DNA of 64,000 nt, taken from assembly GCA_017654935.2 (NCBI GenBank), contig CM065710.1, positions 27,052,041 to 27,116,040 on the forward strand, given 5' to 3'. Origin of the DNA: Phymorhynchus buccinoides. Taxonomy: Eukaryota > Mollusca > Gastropoda > Neogastropoda > Raphitomidae. Positions 11,119 through 22,743 of the stretch are shown one piece after another. The notes under the pieces are model-generated. The model was not told the DNA's origin and ran no database searches. It saw only the letters and a program-made list of their open reading frames with translations. Both the position numbers and the translations under genes were made by a program. Numbering within the stretch: the stretch's first letter is position 1; every line of letters begins with the position of its first letter.

Positions 11119-12620
11119 GTCAAGTCAAAATTGAATGAACTGACATTTTATTTTGAGATAGCCAAGTATTATTTATGTATGACAAATTTGTTTTGGAGTG
11201 GTTGCCATACAAAGCCTTGTTCTTGGATGAAAATTAACCCACACTGTACAGTCGTCATTCTCAGACATAAAAATACTCATAGGAAAGGGGGGGGAGGGGG
11301 GGGAAGGGTGTGCTAATATTCAGGCCCTACGAAAATGAGTCATTGTTCTTTGCTGTTGAATTTTTGTCGATGCATAATGTAATACGACCCATGCATGCAT
11401 ATTGTTTGAACATAATATGCATCTAAGGCACTGCCTGTTCACATATATCACCACCGCTATTTTCTAATACCGTTATCTATTTATTATTGGTTTCAATGCT
11501 CAGGTTATTCCATACTAACATATGTGCATTCATGCTCGATTATGCATTCCTGTTTTGATTGTTGGTCTGCTTTTATTTTGCTTTTTTTCTTTCTTAATAT
11601 GTGATTGGTCCAGTTCTTTGCTCTGTTTTTGCCTGTGTGGTGTGTGTGTGTGTGTGTGTGTGGTGTGTGTGTGTGTGTGTGTGAGCATGAATGTGTGCTC
11701 TGTGTGTGTGTGTGTGTGGTGTGTGTCTGGATGTGTGTGGTGTGTGTGCTTTTTGTCCTTTTCATATCTTCATTATAAAATGTGTTGAAAATAAAAGTTA
11801 AATAAAAAAAAATAAAAAAAGTATTTGGAGTTGTAAAGTCTTTTCAACATAGAGATTATTATACTGGGACCCAAAAAATATTTTGAGTTACCCAGTGTTT
11901 TTGAGCTATCCGTTTTTGAGTTATCCGTTCTCCACTGTAAGTTACTTAGTTGTCCTCTACCAACCCCCCCCCCCCTCCCTCCCCTCATAAATTAATGTCT
12001 CGCTTATAAGTTCACATAAGAGCACAACATCATCAATAGGAATTGTTCGGAAATAATTAAGGGGAGTAATTTCATGTGTTGGGAGTGATCTTGCTAATTC
12101 AATCGGTCAAACAGGGGAAAACACTACCATCATGTATAACCCCCAGCTTCGAGCTCGCGTGTTTTATTAGACTTACATCACTTAGAACACCTTGCGTCAT
12201 TCTAAAATTTATGTTATTTATATTTTTGCGTCACATTTTGCAAATTCTCTCAGTTTGTGGACACTGGCCGCCCCTCATTTTTCTAAAAAAAATGTTTTAT
12301 CCTGCGGTTTCAAGCTTCGACGCCATGCCGCCTTGGTTGCTATTGTTTTGACCGAGTAAGTCGAGGTAATAAATTCTAATTTTCACCGAAGTGCTGCTCC
12401 CCTGTTTTTTCTTTTTTTCCGAAATCGTCTATTTAAAGGTGTGGGTTCAGGATACCACTGTTATAGCAATTCTACAACAATGTATTATAACACTTTAAAA
12501 GGTCAGGACTTTCCTGGTATTCCCTAGTACCTCCAGGATCGTTCCCACTATCTCTTTAGTTACTAATGGCCCCATATGTGCCTGTTTTCCAGCCAGGAGG
12601 AACGTTAAAACGGAACTTTC
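11119..12620. other. Gene-free AT-rich stretch with (GT)n
   Basis: Contains (GT)n at 11639-11750 and the repeat copy at 11838-11942. A short repeat near 12500-12610 (GTACCTCCAGGATC, CCACTATCT) recurs near 30490-30600. No exon is recognised. Confidence 0.6.
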
Positions 12621-12708
12621 TTCCGTGTGTGTGTGTGTGAGTGTGTGTATTATATTGTGTGTGTTTTGTGAGTGTGTGTTTGGTGGTTCAGTGGCTGCGC
12701 TTCGTGCG

Positions 12709-13285
12709 GGCTGTTTGGGTGATCCCTGGAGTCTTTTAGCCAGGATACGACAACAATCCTACTACAGAAGGGCAACGACACCTACCACAGAAGTGATTCC
12801 CATTGGGCTTTGGGGTGATCCCTGGAGTCTTTTAGCCAGGGTACGCCACACACAACTACTACCTACCACAGAAGTGATTCCCATGTGGGCTGTTGTGGTG
12901 GATCCTGGAGTCTTTTAGCCAGGGTACGACAACACACGAACACCGTACCACAGAATGAATTCACCTCGGCTGTTTGGGTGATCCCTGTAGTCTTTTAGCC
13001 AGGGTACGACAACAACGACACCTACCCACAGAAGTGTCCCCATTGGCCCGTTGGGGTGATCCCTGGAGTCACTTTTAGCAGGGTAACCAAAACACAATAC
13101 CTACCACAGAAGTGATCCCCATTTGGCCCTGTTTGGGTGTCCCTGGAGTCTTTTAGCCAGGGTATGAACAACAACAACAATTTACCTACTCACAGAAGTT
13201 ATCCCCAATGGTCTGTTGGGGTGATCCCTGGAGTCTTTTAAAGCCAGGGTATGACAACAACAACAACAACACCTACCACCAGAAG
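12709..13285. repeat. Minisatellite, about 75-97-bp unit, seven copies
   Basis: The unit carries GATCCCTGGAGTCTTTTAG, CCAGGGTACGACAACAA and CTACCACAGAAGTGAT, recurring at about 12720, 12817, 12900, 12980, 13057, 13138 and 13222. Length varies through indels. No open frame is maintained. Confidence 0.85.
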
Positions 13286-13493
13286 TTCTTCCCAGTCCTG
13301 GAGTAGTACGCCTGAACAGAGGGCATTTGCCCTTTTGGCACGAGGTACTCACCGAGGGAGCAGGAGTCGCGTCCCGTCACGAGGGTGAGTCCAGGTGTCG
13401 CACTTGTAATTTAAGCACACTTAATAATTATACAGGCGAAGAAGCGGAATCCGTGCAGCGCAAGAAGCCGAATTCGCATTGCTGTGTGAATGC

Positions 13494-13620
13494 TTAAAGG
13501 GCAACCCTGACAGATACGATTTTGTTTGCAAGAGACACTCCAGATCACTGAAACCACCCATTTATCAAGAGGATCACAACACGCACTTTTGCTCTGGGGT
13601 TTTTTTTTCATAGCTGCAAC
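13494..13620. repeat. Fragment of the long foldback element
   Basis: Matches one arm of 37667-38206 (CCCTGACAG, TTTGCAAGA, CACTCCAGATCA, GCTCTGG). The other arm is missing. Confidence 0.6.
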
Positions 13621-13699
13621 GAAATATTACCTAACTCACCGCTTTTTTTTTTCTGTATCAAAATACAATGTTGGGGACATGACAGTTGTTTGTGAACTG

Positions 13700-13930
13700 C
13701 TAATTTGTGTGCGCGTGTGTTTGTGTGTTGTGTGCTTGTGCGCGTGTGCGTGTGCGCGTGTGGCGTGTGAAGAGAGATCTGGGTGGTGTGTGTGTGTGGT
13801 GTGTGAGAGAGAGATAAATTGTGTGTGCGTGTGTGTGGTACGCGCGTGCATGCGTGCTTGCCTGTGCGCAGCTGTGGTGTGTGTGCGTGTGTGCGTACCG
13901 CGTATGCATGCGTGCGTGTATGCGTAACTG
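13700..13930. repeat. (GT)n / (GC) tract
   Basis: TGTGTG with GCGCG runs. In minus sense it starts about 40 bp past the relic exon at 13974-14054, as the (GT)n tracts at 17720 and 36000-37490 follow the other A1-type exons. Confidence 0.9.
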
Positions 13931-13973
13931 TGTATATAAAAATAAATCTGAGGAAAAAAACAAAGACCGCTAC

Positions 13974-14054
13974 TACACTGGTTTTATGGACGGGTCACAA
14001 AACGTGTCGCGCTTGGCACTCTCCAGGCAGGCAAGGTTTGCAATGTCCCTATTC
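13974..14054 (-). pseudogene. Relic EB-like exon (A1 type)
   Basis: 81 nt with acceptor GAACCGCAG and weak donor GTAGCG. Alignment with A1 (37514-37591) is clear: ATTGCAAACC, then CCTGGAGAGTGC, then TTTTGTGACC against TTTTTGTGATC. A 1-nt insertion in the middle puts TAA in the phase-1 frame. In the shifted frame the end reads DTFCDPSIKP. It is an extra A1-type copy within block B. Confidence 0.55.
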
Positions 14055-14462
14055 CTGCGGTTCAGCAAAAAGCAACAACAATATTATATTAAGGGCAAAC
14101 TGGAATTAAATAACAAAGCATACAAAACAAACAAACATATATCTATGGTCCCAACTCTCAGTCAATGGGTTGTTCCTTGTGTTTGTCATATTTGTTGTTG
14201 TTTGCGTTTTTGCTCACTCACGTGTTAACCGAAGTTAACACATATAGCAAGTCTCTAGTATTGATAGTTGTTCGGTTGTGTGTCTGTGTGTCTGTTGTTG
14301 TTCTCTAATGTAAGCTTCTTTTTCGTCACTTAAAAAGTAGATATTAAACATTTATATATAATGTGTGTCGTCGTGTGTGTGTGTGGTTGTGTATTTACAT
14401 GTGTGTGTTTGCTCCGTGGTCCCTAATCTCAACTTTAACGTTGGCACATCTCGGGAATAGAA

Positions 14463-14962
14463 NNNNNNNNNNNNNNNNNNNNNNNNNNNNNNNNNNNNNN
14501 NNNNNNNNNNNNNNNNNNNNNNNNNNNNNNNNNNNNNNNNNNNNNNNNNNNNNNNNNNNNNNNNNNNNNNNNNNNNNNNNNNNNNNNNNNNNNNNNNNNN
14601 NNNNNNNNNNNNNNNNNNNNNNNNNNNNNNNNNNNNNNNNNNNNNNNNNNNNNNNNNNNNNNNNNNNNNNNNNNNNNNNNNNNNNNNNNNNNNNNNNNNN
14701 NNNNNNNNNNNNNNNNNNNNNNNNNNNNNNNNNNNNNNNNNNNNNNNNNNNNNNNNNNNNNNNNNNNNNNNNNNNNNNNNNNNNNNNNNNNNNNNNNNNN
14801 NNNNNNNNNNNNNNNNNNNNNNNNNNNNNNNNNNNNNNNNNNNNNNNNNNNNNNNNNNNNNNNNNNNNNNNNNNNNNNNNNNNNNNNNNNNNNNNNNNNN
14901 NNNNNNNNNNNNNNNNNNNNNNNNNNNNNNNNNNNNNNNNNNNNNNNNNNNNNNNNNNNNNN
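14463..14962. other. Assembly gap (500 N)
   Basis: Exactly 500 Ns, so a placeholder of unknown true length. It lies between (GT)-rich sequences. Confidence 0.99.
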
Positions 14963-15860
14963 TGTGCATGTGTGTTTATTGTGTGTGTATGTGTATGTGC
15001 TTTGTTTGTGTATGTGTAGTACATGTTGTGTATGTGTATGTGTCTGTTCTATGTTTTTGTATGTGTGTAGGGGTGTTTATGTGGTGTATGTGTGTGTGTG
15101 TTGTGCATGTTTAATGTGTATGTGCATGTGTGTGCAATGTGGTGTTATGTGTATGGTGTATGTTGCATGTGTGTATATGTGTGTGTTGTGGGTGTGTATG
15201 TGAGGTGTGTTTATGTGCATGTGTGTGTATGTGTGTAGTATGGTATGTGCTGTGTGTGTTAAATGGGCATGTGTGTGCTGTGCTGTGTGGTGTATGTGTG
15301 TGATGTGTGTGTATATTTGCTGGTGTTTGTTATGTGCATGTGTTGTGGATGTGTTTGTAGTGTGATGTGTATGTGCATGTGTGTGTAATGGTGTGTGTAT
15401 GTGTGTATGTGCATGTGTGTGTATGTGTGTATGTGTGTATGTGTATGTGTATGTTGCATTGTGTGTGTGTAATGTGTGTGTATGTGGCATGTGTGTGTAT
15501 GTGTGTGTATGTGTATGTGTATGTGCATGAGTGGGTATGTGTTTGTATGTGATGTTGTGTATGTGCCATGGTGTGTGTATGTGTGTTGTATGTGTATGTG
15601 CCTGTGCATGTGTGTATGTGTGTGTATGTGTAGTGCATGTTTGTGTATGTGTGTGTATGTGCATGGTTGTGTGTGTGTGTGTGTTTTGTGAGTGTGTCGT
15701 GCGTGTGTGTGTGTGTGTGAGTGCGTGCGTGCGTGCGCGTTAGCGCGTATGTGCGTGCGTGTGTGTTTGTGAGTGCGTGCGTGCGTCGGCGCGTTAGCCG
15801 CGTATGTGTGTGCGTGTGTGCCGTGCGTGCCGTGCGCGGCGCAGAACTGTGTGTTTGTGT
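14963..15860. repeat. (GT)n with TATG variants
   Basis: About 0.9 kb of TGTG/TATG/CATG repeat, ending in CGTGCG-rich sequence. All ORFs are repeat artefacts. Confidence 0.95.
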
Positions 15861-15959
15861 GTTAATGAAATGTATCTTATAATGAGTTTCGAAGGGCAAG
15901 AGCGAGGGAGAGACAAAGGCAAAGATTTGGTAGTTGTGAGGAAACGCGACGAAATGTGC

Positions 15960-16280
15960 TCAAGGAAGGAATAATAAGGTCAATAAGAAAAAGACAAAGA
16001 TAAGAAAAAAGAAGAAGAAGAAGAACAGAAGACGAACAAGAATAATAAGAAACAAGAATAAGAAGAACAAGAAGGAATAAGAACAAGAAGAAGAACACGA
16101 AGAACAAGAATAATAAGAACAAGAACAAGAGAACAAGAGAAAAGAAGAACAAAGAGAGAAAGAATAAAAAAGTAAAGAAAGAGGAAGAAGAGAAGAAGAA
16201 GCCAGAAAAAACTAAAGAAGAAGAAAACGAGAAGAAAGAAAGAAGCAGAAAAGAGGAAGAAATAAGGAAAAGAAAGCACT
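15960..16280. repeat. (GAA)n purine tract
   Basis: GAA/AAGAAC repeats. In minus sense a (TTC)n tract starting directly after the donor of relic B2; exon A2 also has a (TTC)-type tract just after its donor (33660-33725). Confidence 0.9.
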
Positions 16281-16283
16281 GAC

Positions 16284-16365
16284 CACATCCGTTTTCAAAC
16301 TTTCACAGAAGGCCTTTCGCATCACACAGTCTCTGTGGTCTGGGCAAGGTTACCGTAATCAAGTC
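16284..16365 (-). pseudogene. Relic exon B2 (A2 type)
   Basis: 82 nt against 81 nt in A2. Acceptor TTTTTGGTGGCAG and donor GTCAGT are shared with A2, as are the start GACTTGA and the core CTTCTGTGAAA. One deletion early and extra bases late shift the frame, and TGA appears in the phase-1 reading. The cysteine core still reads CPDHRDCVMRKAFC in the shifted frame. Confidence 0.6.
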
Positions 16366-16424
16366 CTGCCACCAAAAATATATCATCACAACTCATTATC
16401 ATCTCTATAATTAACCGTGGTCTT

Positions 16425-16765
16425 TCCTCCCCGGTGGTACCGGGGGTGCTTTCGTAAAAAAACAAAAAAAAAAATTGTTACCCCTTCTGGAAGTTCTGTG
16501 CTTGTAACTTCCACTAATCTGGGCCTTTTCCGCTTTAGCTTTTCTGTCATCTACTATATTTCTGCCTTTTCACGTTTATTGGCCCATTCTCCTGCCATTT
16601 AACAAGCAAAATCTTTCCTAATTTTCCCTCCTTGAGCTCCTCCGAATCGAATGTGTCGGCTGTACGCAGTGGGGAGACGCAAGTGAGAACTTAAAAACTG
16701 ACACATAGGCCTACGTACCTTACCCATTATATGTGCCATATGGCCTGGACGCAGAGGAAGAGAAC
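16425..16765 (+). repeat. Dispersed repeat, copy 1
   Basis: Shares CTTCTGGAAGTTCTGTGCTT, TATTGGCCCATTCT, GTGTCGGCTGTACGCAG and CCATATGGCCTGG with 54480-54845, in the same order and orientation. No coding content is recognised. Confidence 0.8.
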
Positions 16766-17326
16766 ACGGTGGTTCGAAACTTTACGTGATTACTGTCCTG
16801 AGATCACCATAGCACTGTTCTAAACGAAAACGGAAGTAACAGACGAGTTGTGTGCCCGTTTAGGAACACTTAGGTTCCGGTTAGGAATGCGGTTAAACCA
16901 CGGGCATGGTGCTCCATACTTGTAATGGAGGGGGGTTTTTAATTGCTCAGTTCATCATTTTGTAGATTTAATAATATTAAGTCCCGTTTCAATGTTTCTT
17001 TTCTTAAAGTGGTTCCATTCGTTGACTTATAACCAGTTATGTTCTTATTTGTTTTACTTGATCCGCCACATTAATACCCCTAAGACTTGAAGAACAGAAA
17101 CAAATAGAGTTGTTTGTTGAAGGTGAGGTACTAACTTCCATTTTTTAATTCTAATTTTGCACCGGAACTTACCTCCAAACCGACTGTCAAGACGAGTACC
17201 GTAGGGAACAAGATAACCCAAAAAAGAGCGAAATTAATGCACAGTGCTCTATAGCTGTCGCGGGACTTTGCATGGCCAACTGACTAATCAATCCTCTATC
17301 AATCTTGGCCTGTTAATTCACTTTAG

Positions 17327-17455
17327 GATAGCATGAGACTTAGCATCATGCTAACTTTAGAAGCTCTTCCAAAAGTCCTATTAAATCCTATAGGACATTG
17401 GGGAATAGGCTTCTAAGTTGCATCAGCTAAGTCTCATGCTATCTCAACGTGAATA
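17327..17455. mobile_element. Foldback element, copy 2
   Basis: AGCATGAGACTTAGCATCAT and its mirror around the CCTATTAAATCCTATAGG core. Same family as 10764-10927 and 22999-23157. Left end truncated. Confidence 0.85.
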
Positions 17456-17719
17456 CAGCTCAGCTGGATAAACCAAAAAAAACAAAACAAACAAACAAAA
17501 TCGCAACGTCCATTGGTTATGTGTGACAAAAATAGACAAAAACCAATTGGTCATGCTTTTTTTCAAAGAAGAGAAGTTATAGAGAAGGAAAATGATAGGC
17601 CCTATCGATCACAAGCGTGGGCGAGTAATAATGATAAATCGGTGTTCTGCGCCTTTAAGGCATTTTGTTTGTTTTCTATTAAAAATTTGGCTTAAAAGAG
17701 TTTTTAAAAAGTAAGTAAG

Positions 17720-17873
17720 TGTGTGTGTGTGTGTGTGTGTGTGTGCGTTGTGCGTGGCGGGTCGTGTGCGTGTGCGCGTGTGTGTGTGTGTCTGTGTCTG
17801 TGTGGTGTGTGTGTGTGTGGTGGTGCCCGCGCAGTGCGTTGTGCGTGCGTGTGTGTGTGTGTCTCTCTGTGTG
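17720..17873. repeat. (GT)n tract
   Basis: TGTG repeats with GC runs. In minus sense it begins about 45 bp after the donor of exon B1. Confidence 0.9.
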
Positions 17874-17920
17874 TGTTGTTTTCTAAAAGAGCCCTAATCA
17901 TGGAAAAACCAAAGACATAC

Positions 17921-17992
17921 TGCTTGTGCACGGAGAATCGCAGAAAGGTCCTCTGTAACCCTCCCAGGCTCGACAGGAACCTTCAAGGTTCT
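17921..17992 (-). pseudogene. Exon B1 (A1 type), degenerate
   Basis: Paralogue of A1. Donor GTATGTCT is identical in sequence and position to A1's. With acceptor GATGCAGAG the exon is 72 nt, phase 1 at both ends and open: NLEGSCRAWEGYRGPFC, then DSPCTS. The second cysteine of A1 has become Tyr (TAC for TGC), and the end has lost one base relative to A1 (GCACAAGCA for CACAAGTGCA). It could be a diverged working module or a relic. Confidence 0.45.
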
Positions 17993-17999
17993 CTCTCTG

Positions 18000-19230
18000 C
18001 ATCGCACAACCTAGTCCTGTCACAACTCTCACAACGACTTCAAACCCGGAACTACACTACAATAATACAAATATGGGATATGTGTTGGCAGTAAAAGACC
18101 CCACACACACACACTACAGACCACCTCCCCCCCCGCCCCGCAAGTCAAAATGTTTCACATTGAAAGTTTATGACTGAGAAGCAACATATATCCGCTCGGG
18201 AAAATGGGGTAGGGGTAGTCAGCCGAGGGGTATTGTCCATGAACACTGAAAGAACTAGACTTTGAGTTTGACAGTCCGTAAAGCATGTAGAGGGGGGGGT
18301 TGGGGGGGGGGGAGGGGGGGGGGGGGGTGGTTTTTCCAAACAACTTTGTCCAATCTGTCACATTCGGATACCAACTACAGGGAAGAAAGCATGACAGAGG
18401 GAAAAAAGGTCACTTGCAAACGAATAACACGTTAAGAGCACGCAAACGACACCACTTTGCCATAATAGATACAATTGAAGTCTTGTAGCGATAAAGAAAC
18501 ATGTATCAATCATCCACACTGACTGCTGATGAACTAGAAAAGGATTTTTTTTTTTAAACTGTCACGACAAAAGCCTGTAGGATTTCTTCTTTCTTTTAAC
18601 TTATGAGAAAATGATAAGTTGGTTGAAGTTGAAAAGCCATCCAAAAATACAACAAACACCCCCCCCCCCCCCCCCCACCCCCCCAAATAAACAAGAAAAG
18701 GCTGAATCCGAGCGCTTGCAAAGTTCCCTCGCGTCAATGTTTCGCATGGATGATCACACACACTTTATGCTGTTTTATTAACTACCGTTAATTGTTGTAA
18801 TATTTATTGTGTCATATATTGTATTGGTTTTCAAGGGCAATACACATTGATTCTGATTCTGATTCTGATTCACACACCACATCGCACGAAGGCTCACCAC
18901 ACATATACACGCACACGCACAACCCCCAACACGACTTACGGACGGGACGACCACATACCAAACAAAAACACAACAGTAGTCACACCGCTTTCCTTCGAAA
19001 GCAACAGAAACAAAAACTGGCGAGCGAGTGGGACTTTACTGGGGGGCATTTCACCCAGTCACAGAGGAGCCCCCCCACGCCATGGTCAAGGTTGTAAGAC
19101 CCCCAGCACTTTGGTTTTGTAAGAGTGGAAAAAATTCAAGGAAATCAGAAATCCCTAGGGACTTTTGTTCTTCTTCTTATCTTCATTTTCTCTTCTTCTC
19201 CTTCGTACCCAGGCCATAAGCCCATAATGG
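18000..19230. other. Gene-free stretch with homopolymers and a retroelement tail
   Basis: Has poly-G near 18290-18328, poly-C near 18660-18684, and at about 18780-18872 an AT-rich 3'-tail-like piece ending in repeats of GATTCTG, as left by some non-LTR elements. No exon is recognised. Confidence 0.55.
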
Positions 19231-19233
19231 ATG

Positions 19234-19463
19234 GAAAAGAAGGTGAAGACGGGGTAAAAAACCCATGTGCGGGTAAGAAGCCCATGCCAAATTTCCATGA
19301 AATAAAGCAAATTTAAATCGCATTTTAACCCATGAGACCGAGTGTTAATGTTTAGCAATTCGTCTCATGGGCAAATCTGACTGAAATTGGCTTCATTTCA
19401 TGAGATCATTGCACTGGCTTCTTACCCCCCATGGGTCTTTTTACCCGTCTTACCTATGTGTCC
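19234..19463. mobile_element. MITE with long inverted ends
   Basis: The left end AAGACGGGGTAAAAAACCCAT and onward to GGTAAGAAGCC is mirrored by GGCTTCTTACCCC, then CCATGGGTCTTTTTACCCGT. About 36-bp arms; 230 bp total; no ORF. Confidence 0.8.
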
Positions 19464-19719
19464 GTTTTTCAGTTTTCACTGTCTCCTCCCCTCGCTTGCG
19501 TACAGCCACAGTTTCCGATTTCGGAAGGAGCTCAAGGAGAAAATATTTGGAAGATTCTGAACTGTCAATCCTTTCTTTCTATTTTCGCGGGGGGATGGCT
19601 TGGATGAAACAAAATCTAGCCTTTGCTTATTCAATGTCCCATCTATAATACCCATTTTTGCTGTGACTTTGACTTTGTCGACACTGGAAAACTTTATTTG
19701 ACAAGAATAAGATTTTAGG

Positions 19720-20345
19720 CGAGAGCGAGACGGAGAGAGAAGAGAGATAGAGAGAGAGGAGATAGAGAGAGAGAGAGAGCGAGCAATAGCAGAGAGAGAG
19801 AATACACCACGAATGTGGTTTTAATTTAGGGTAAAAAGTATAAGCTACACATAGCTTATTTGCACTCACATTCATACCATGCAAGAACATTTGACAAAAA
19901 ATAAATTAAAATGAACAAAAATTGTCACATGAATAATTGAAAATAATCCAATGTTGAATTAAAAACAAACATGGATAATGGTTTTTTTTTGAAATGAATT
20001 GGTTTAGCAATGGTAGAAAAAAGGGAAACAATTCTTGAGACAATGACTAATTTTTTCAGAATATTCGACTTTTAAGGAAGAAAAAAAATATAAGATAAGA
20101 AGGGGAATTGAGAGAGAGAGAGTAGAGAGAGATAGAAGAGAGAGGATGGCAGAGCGAGAGACTCTAGGTATGCGAGTTGATGCATTGATACCGTTTGTGA
20201 TTAAAACTCATTAATTAACTTACTGATGAACAAGATTGGTCATTAGGAACTTGGTGATAAGATAAGATGGAATTGAGAGAGATAGAGAGAGAGTAGAGTA
20301 GAGAGAGAGGAGAGAGAGGAGAGAGAGAAGAGAACAGAGGAGAGA
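19720..20345. repeat. Two (GA)-rich tracts around AT-rich sequence
   Basis: GA repeats at 19720-19800 and 20110-20345. Next to the first lies a TTTAATTTAGGGTAAAA piece like the retro-tail at 4098, in the same relative position to the array. Confidence 0.8.
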
Positions 20346-20519
20346 GGAAGACAGACAGACAGACAGACAGAAACACAGACAAACGACAGATAGGTACGGA
20401 AAAAACCTTGTGTTGAACGTAACCTTTTTGGTCTCAATAAAGCGTTTGCCACATAATAATTATCTTAAAAACTAAACAGTGTAAAATAATAATGTTCGTC
20501 TCTTATAACAAGAACTCAC

Positions 20520-20598
20520 TGCACGTTCCTTCAGAACACGTGGTTCCCGACACACACATGTCGGTGTTGTCTGTGCAGTTCTCATTTGAGACCCAGTC
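20520..20598 (-). pseudogene. Relic exon A7 (B7 type)
   Basis: Paralogue of B7 (3375-3452). Donor GTGAGTTCTT is intact and the core reads CTDNTDMCVSGTTCSEGTC in one frame. The acceptor AG present in B7 (AACAG) is AACGG here, and one inserted base near the start puts the first codons out of frame. So this copy decayed while its partner in block B stayed intact. Confidence 0.6.
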
Positions 20599-20609
20599 CG
20601 TTGGAAAAA

Positions 20610-21450
20610 CAAGCGCGGATTTGCAATCGTTTGTGGCAGCGGTCTATTTGTTACCAATCCAATCATTACATACACTGAGTCGCCTCCCCTGGCTTTTCAA
20701 TCATTTTAATCTGCAAACCAGAATGTTATCTCTGCACCATTTCGTAACTTTTTATATCTTTTGGAAAACATTTAAAAACTATTTATCCTACTTATACTCA
20801 TCGCAAGAAACACCGCATACTCGTCGTGTCTGTTGCAGTGTCTGCATTACATATGTTTATTATTTTCTACGCTTTAAACACGAAGATTCATGTGCTCTGT
20901 TCAGTATACAATGCTTTCCATACCTAAGGACTGTAGATATGACAACTGAAATGTTACTCTTTGCCCAAGTATTTTTTTTCTCTTTTACAATATGTGCGAC
21001 AATTTTGTCAAAAATTATGTGCGACAATTTTGGAACGACAGACAGACCGACCGACAAAGTGAGTTATAGGTTTTTGTGGCTTGAGCCACAAACAAAAAAA
21101 CAAGAACTAGAAGGGGTACCCTTCATAGAACGACTGTAATAAATGGAAGTACTTATTCTTGGTCTATTCCACAATATCTGTTCATCATACTTTTTTTCAG
21201 AGAGAGAGAGAGACAGACAGAGTAGTCGAACTGGTTTATTTGTAGAGGCCTTTGGCCCATTACAATGGGTAGGATCATAACAAAATTAAAAAAGGAAAAA
21301 AAGGAAATAAATCATGCATTAATGAGCGCACACAATTGTAAATCATAACATTGGAAATTAATAAAGCAAGTCATAACCTAAAAAGCGCCAAATAGGCTAC
21401 ATTTAGAGAGAGAGAGAGAGGGGGGGGGGAGGGAGGAGAGAGGAGAGAAA
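20610..21450. other. Gene-free AT-rich stretch
   Basis: A 215-codon plus-strand ORF runs 20492-21139 but overlaps relic A7 antisense and has no domain, codon bias or splice context. The last part (GACAGACAGACCGACCGAC, then GAACTAGAAGGGGTACCC) looks like a dispersed-repeat end. Confidence 0.6.
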
Positions 21451-21471
21451 TATGAATGTTTTATTGAGGGT

Positions 21472-21474
<3 letters not shown>

Positions 21475-21527
<53 letters not shown>

Positions 21528-21883
21528 CGAACGAACGAATCTTTTTTAATGTTGGAAAAGAATAAGCACAATATACGCTTGTTTACATCTCGCCAACAAA
21601 AAAAGAAGAAAATATTAGCAACCATCAAAAAAACCCAGATCAATACATGAATGACAAATATTTGTAAATACCAATTATCCCACAGCCACACACATACACA
21701 CAGACATATACACAAAAACTACACACACACATACACACACGCACGCGGGCGCGCCACACACACACGCACGCGCACGACACGCCACGCACGCACACACACA
21801 CACACACACACACACTCCGCACGCACGCACACACACACTGTCCCCAAATATTTATCGTGAAAGAGGAAAAATAAATCAAAACC

Positions 21884-21952
<69 letters not shown>

Positions 21953-21983
21953 GAACTTGAACTTTATTTTCCAAGGACACAAA

Positions 21984-22022
<39 letters not shown>

Positions 22023-22032
22023 GAGAGAGAGC

Positions 22033-22063
<31 letters not shown>

Positions 22064-22065
22064 TG
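21475..22065. repeat. (GA)n, (AC)n, (GA)n cluster
   Basis: (GA)n at 21475-21525, (AC)n at 21680-21840 and (GA)n at 21889-22065. In minus sense the last is a (TC)n tract beginning about 25 bp after the donor of exon A6. Confidence 0.9.
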
Positions 22066-22087
22066 TCACAGTGCACTTAATACTTAC

Positions 22088-22165
22088 TACATTTAGTCTT
22101 ATCACACACCGACCCAGACTTGCAGTGTCGTTCGTTGCCGTGACAGTGTTCGTCTAGCTTCAGTT
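22088..22165 (-). CDS. Exon A6: EB-like cysteine module, intact
   Basis: 78 nt with a strong acceptor (TTTTTTGTTCTTTCTCATAG) and strong donor GTAAGT. Phase 1 at both ends and open. It encodes ELKLDEH, then CHGNERHCKSGSVCDKTKC, then a split Ser; C-x6-C-x5-C-x4-C. Acceptor, donor, cysteine spacing and phase all agree, making it one of the best-supported exons here. It lies 494 bp downstream of A5 in transcription sense. Paralogue B6 is at 4981-5060. The role is inferred: a small disulphide-bonded module of a secreted or extracellular protein. Confidence 0.78.
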
Positions 22166-22255
22166 CTATGAGAAAGAACAAAAAATCAGATAAATGTGGG
22201 AGTGCATGCCGAGATATCATACCGCATACTTTGTTTTGGTAATAAAAAGTTGTTT

Positions 22256-22611
22256 TTTTGTAATGATACAAGAACCATTCTTGTATATTTTTTGGTCCCA
22301 GAGTTATGAGCATTTAAAGTTACTAGGGTGAGCATCGGCCATTTTGAGAAAACACAATCTAAAGTCTAGCCTAGCTGAAGAAAATGCATTGACCTACACG
22401 TTTTTAAAACACTTATATTTATAAGATCATTCCGAGACCATATTAAAGATTGTCCTTTATAAATATGAAAGATAAGATGTTTAGAGAACACAAATATACC
22501 CATAACTCAAAACTGACACAACAACATGATATTTTGACCCCCCTTTTTGCAAGCCTGTTGTGAGAAACTAGCCCCTCGACTTAATGTCCCTTTCGTTGGT
22601 GCTAGGTCACA
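22256..22611. mobile_element. Truncated copy of the 415-bp TA-target MITE
   Basis: The right part ends CTTAATGTCCCTTTCG, then TTGGTGCTAGGTCACA, matching 34112-34526 in reverse orientation. The left end is missing. Confidence 0.75.
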
Positions 22612-22659
22612 TGTGGCCTGGGGGACGCAGAAGAAGAAGAAGTCATGAGTAGTACTCAC

Positions 22660-22743
22660 TGCACACGTTGTTCTCACAAAGCGCCCCGCTGTTACAGCTC
22701 GTTTCTGCCCTGCTGTCGTCACACCGGGTCCCTACTTTCTGTC
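22660..22743 (-). CDS. Exon A5: EB-like cysteine module, intact
   Basis: 84 nt with acceptor GTCTTTCCTTAG and donor GTGAGT. Phase 1 at both ends (2 nt, 27 codons, 1 nt) and open. It encodes GQKVGTRCDDSRAE followed by TSCNSGALCENNVC and a split Ser. Cysteine spacing C-x8-C-x5-C-x4-C; the Gly-Ala-Leu-Cys-Glu-Asn-Asn-Val-Cys part is typical of EB-like repeats. Near-identical paralogue B5 is at 8176-8259. The next exon is A6, about 0.5 kb on. Confidence 0.8.

Noticed and set aside
13345..13400. Minus-strand exon ending TCCTGCTCCCTCG before GTGAGT
   Set aside because: The donor is good, but I found no convincing acceptor and no homology to the other modules.
13435..13500. A3-type relic in block B (CEFGFLRC-like reading)
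   Set aside because: Similarity to A3 is only about ten bases around GCTTCTTCGCC; too weak to call.
20492..21139. 215-codon plus-strand ORF
   Set aside because: Antisense to relic exon A7, no domain, low-complexity and dispersed-repeat end, no coding codon pattern.
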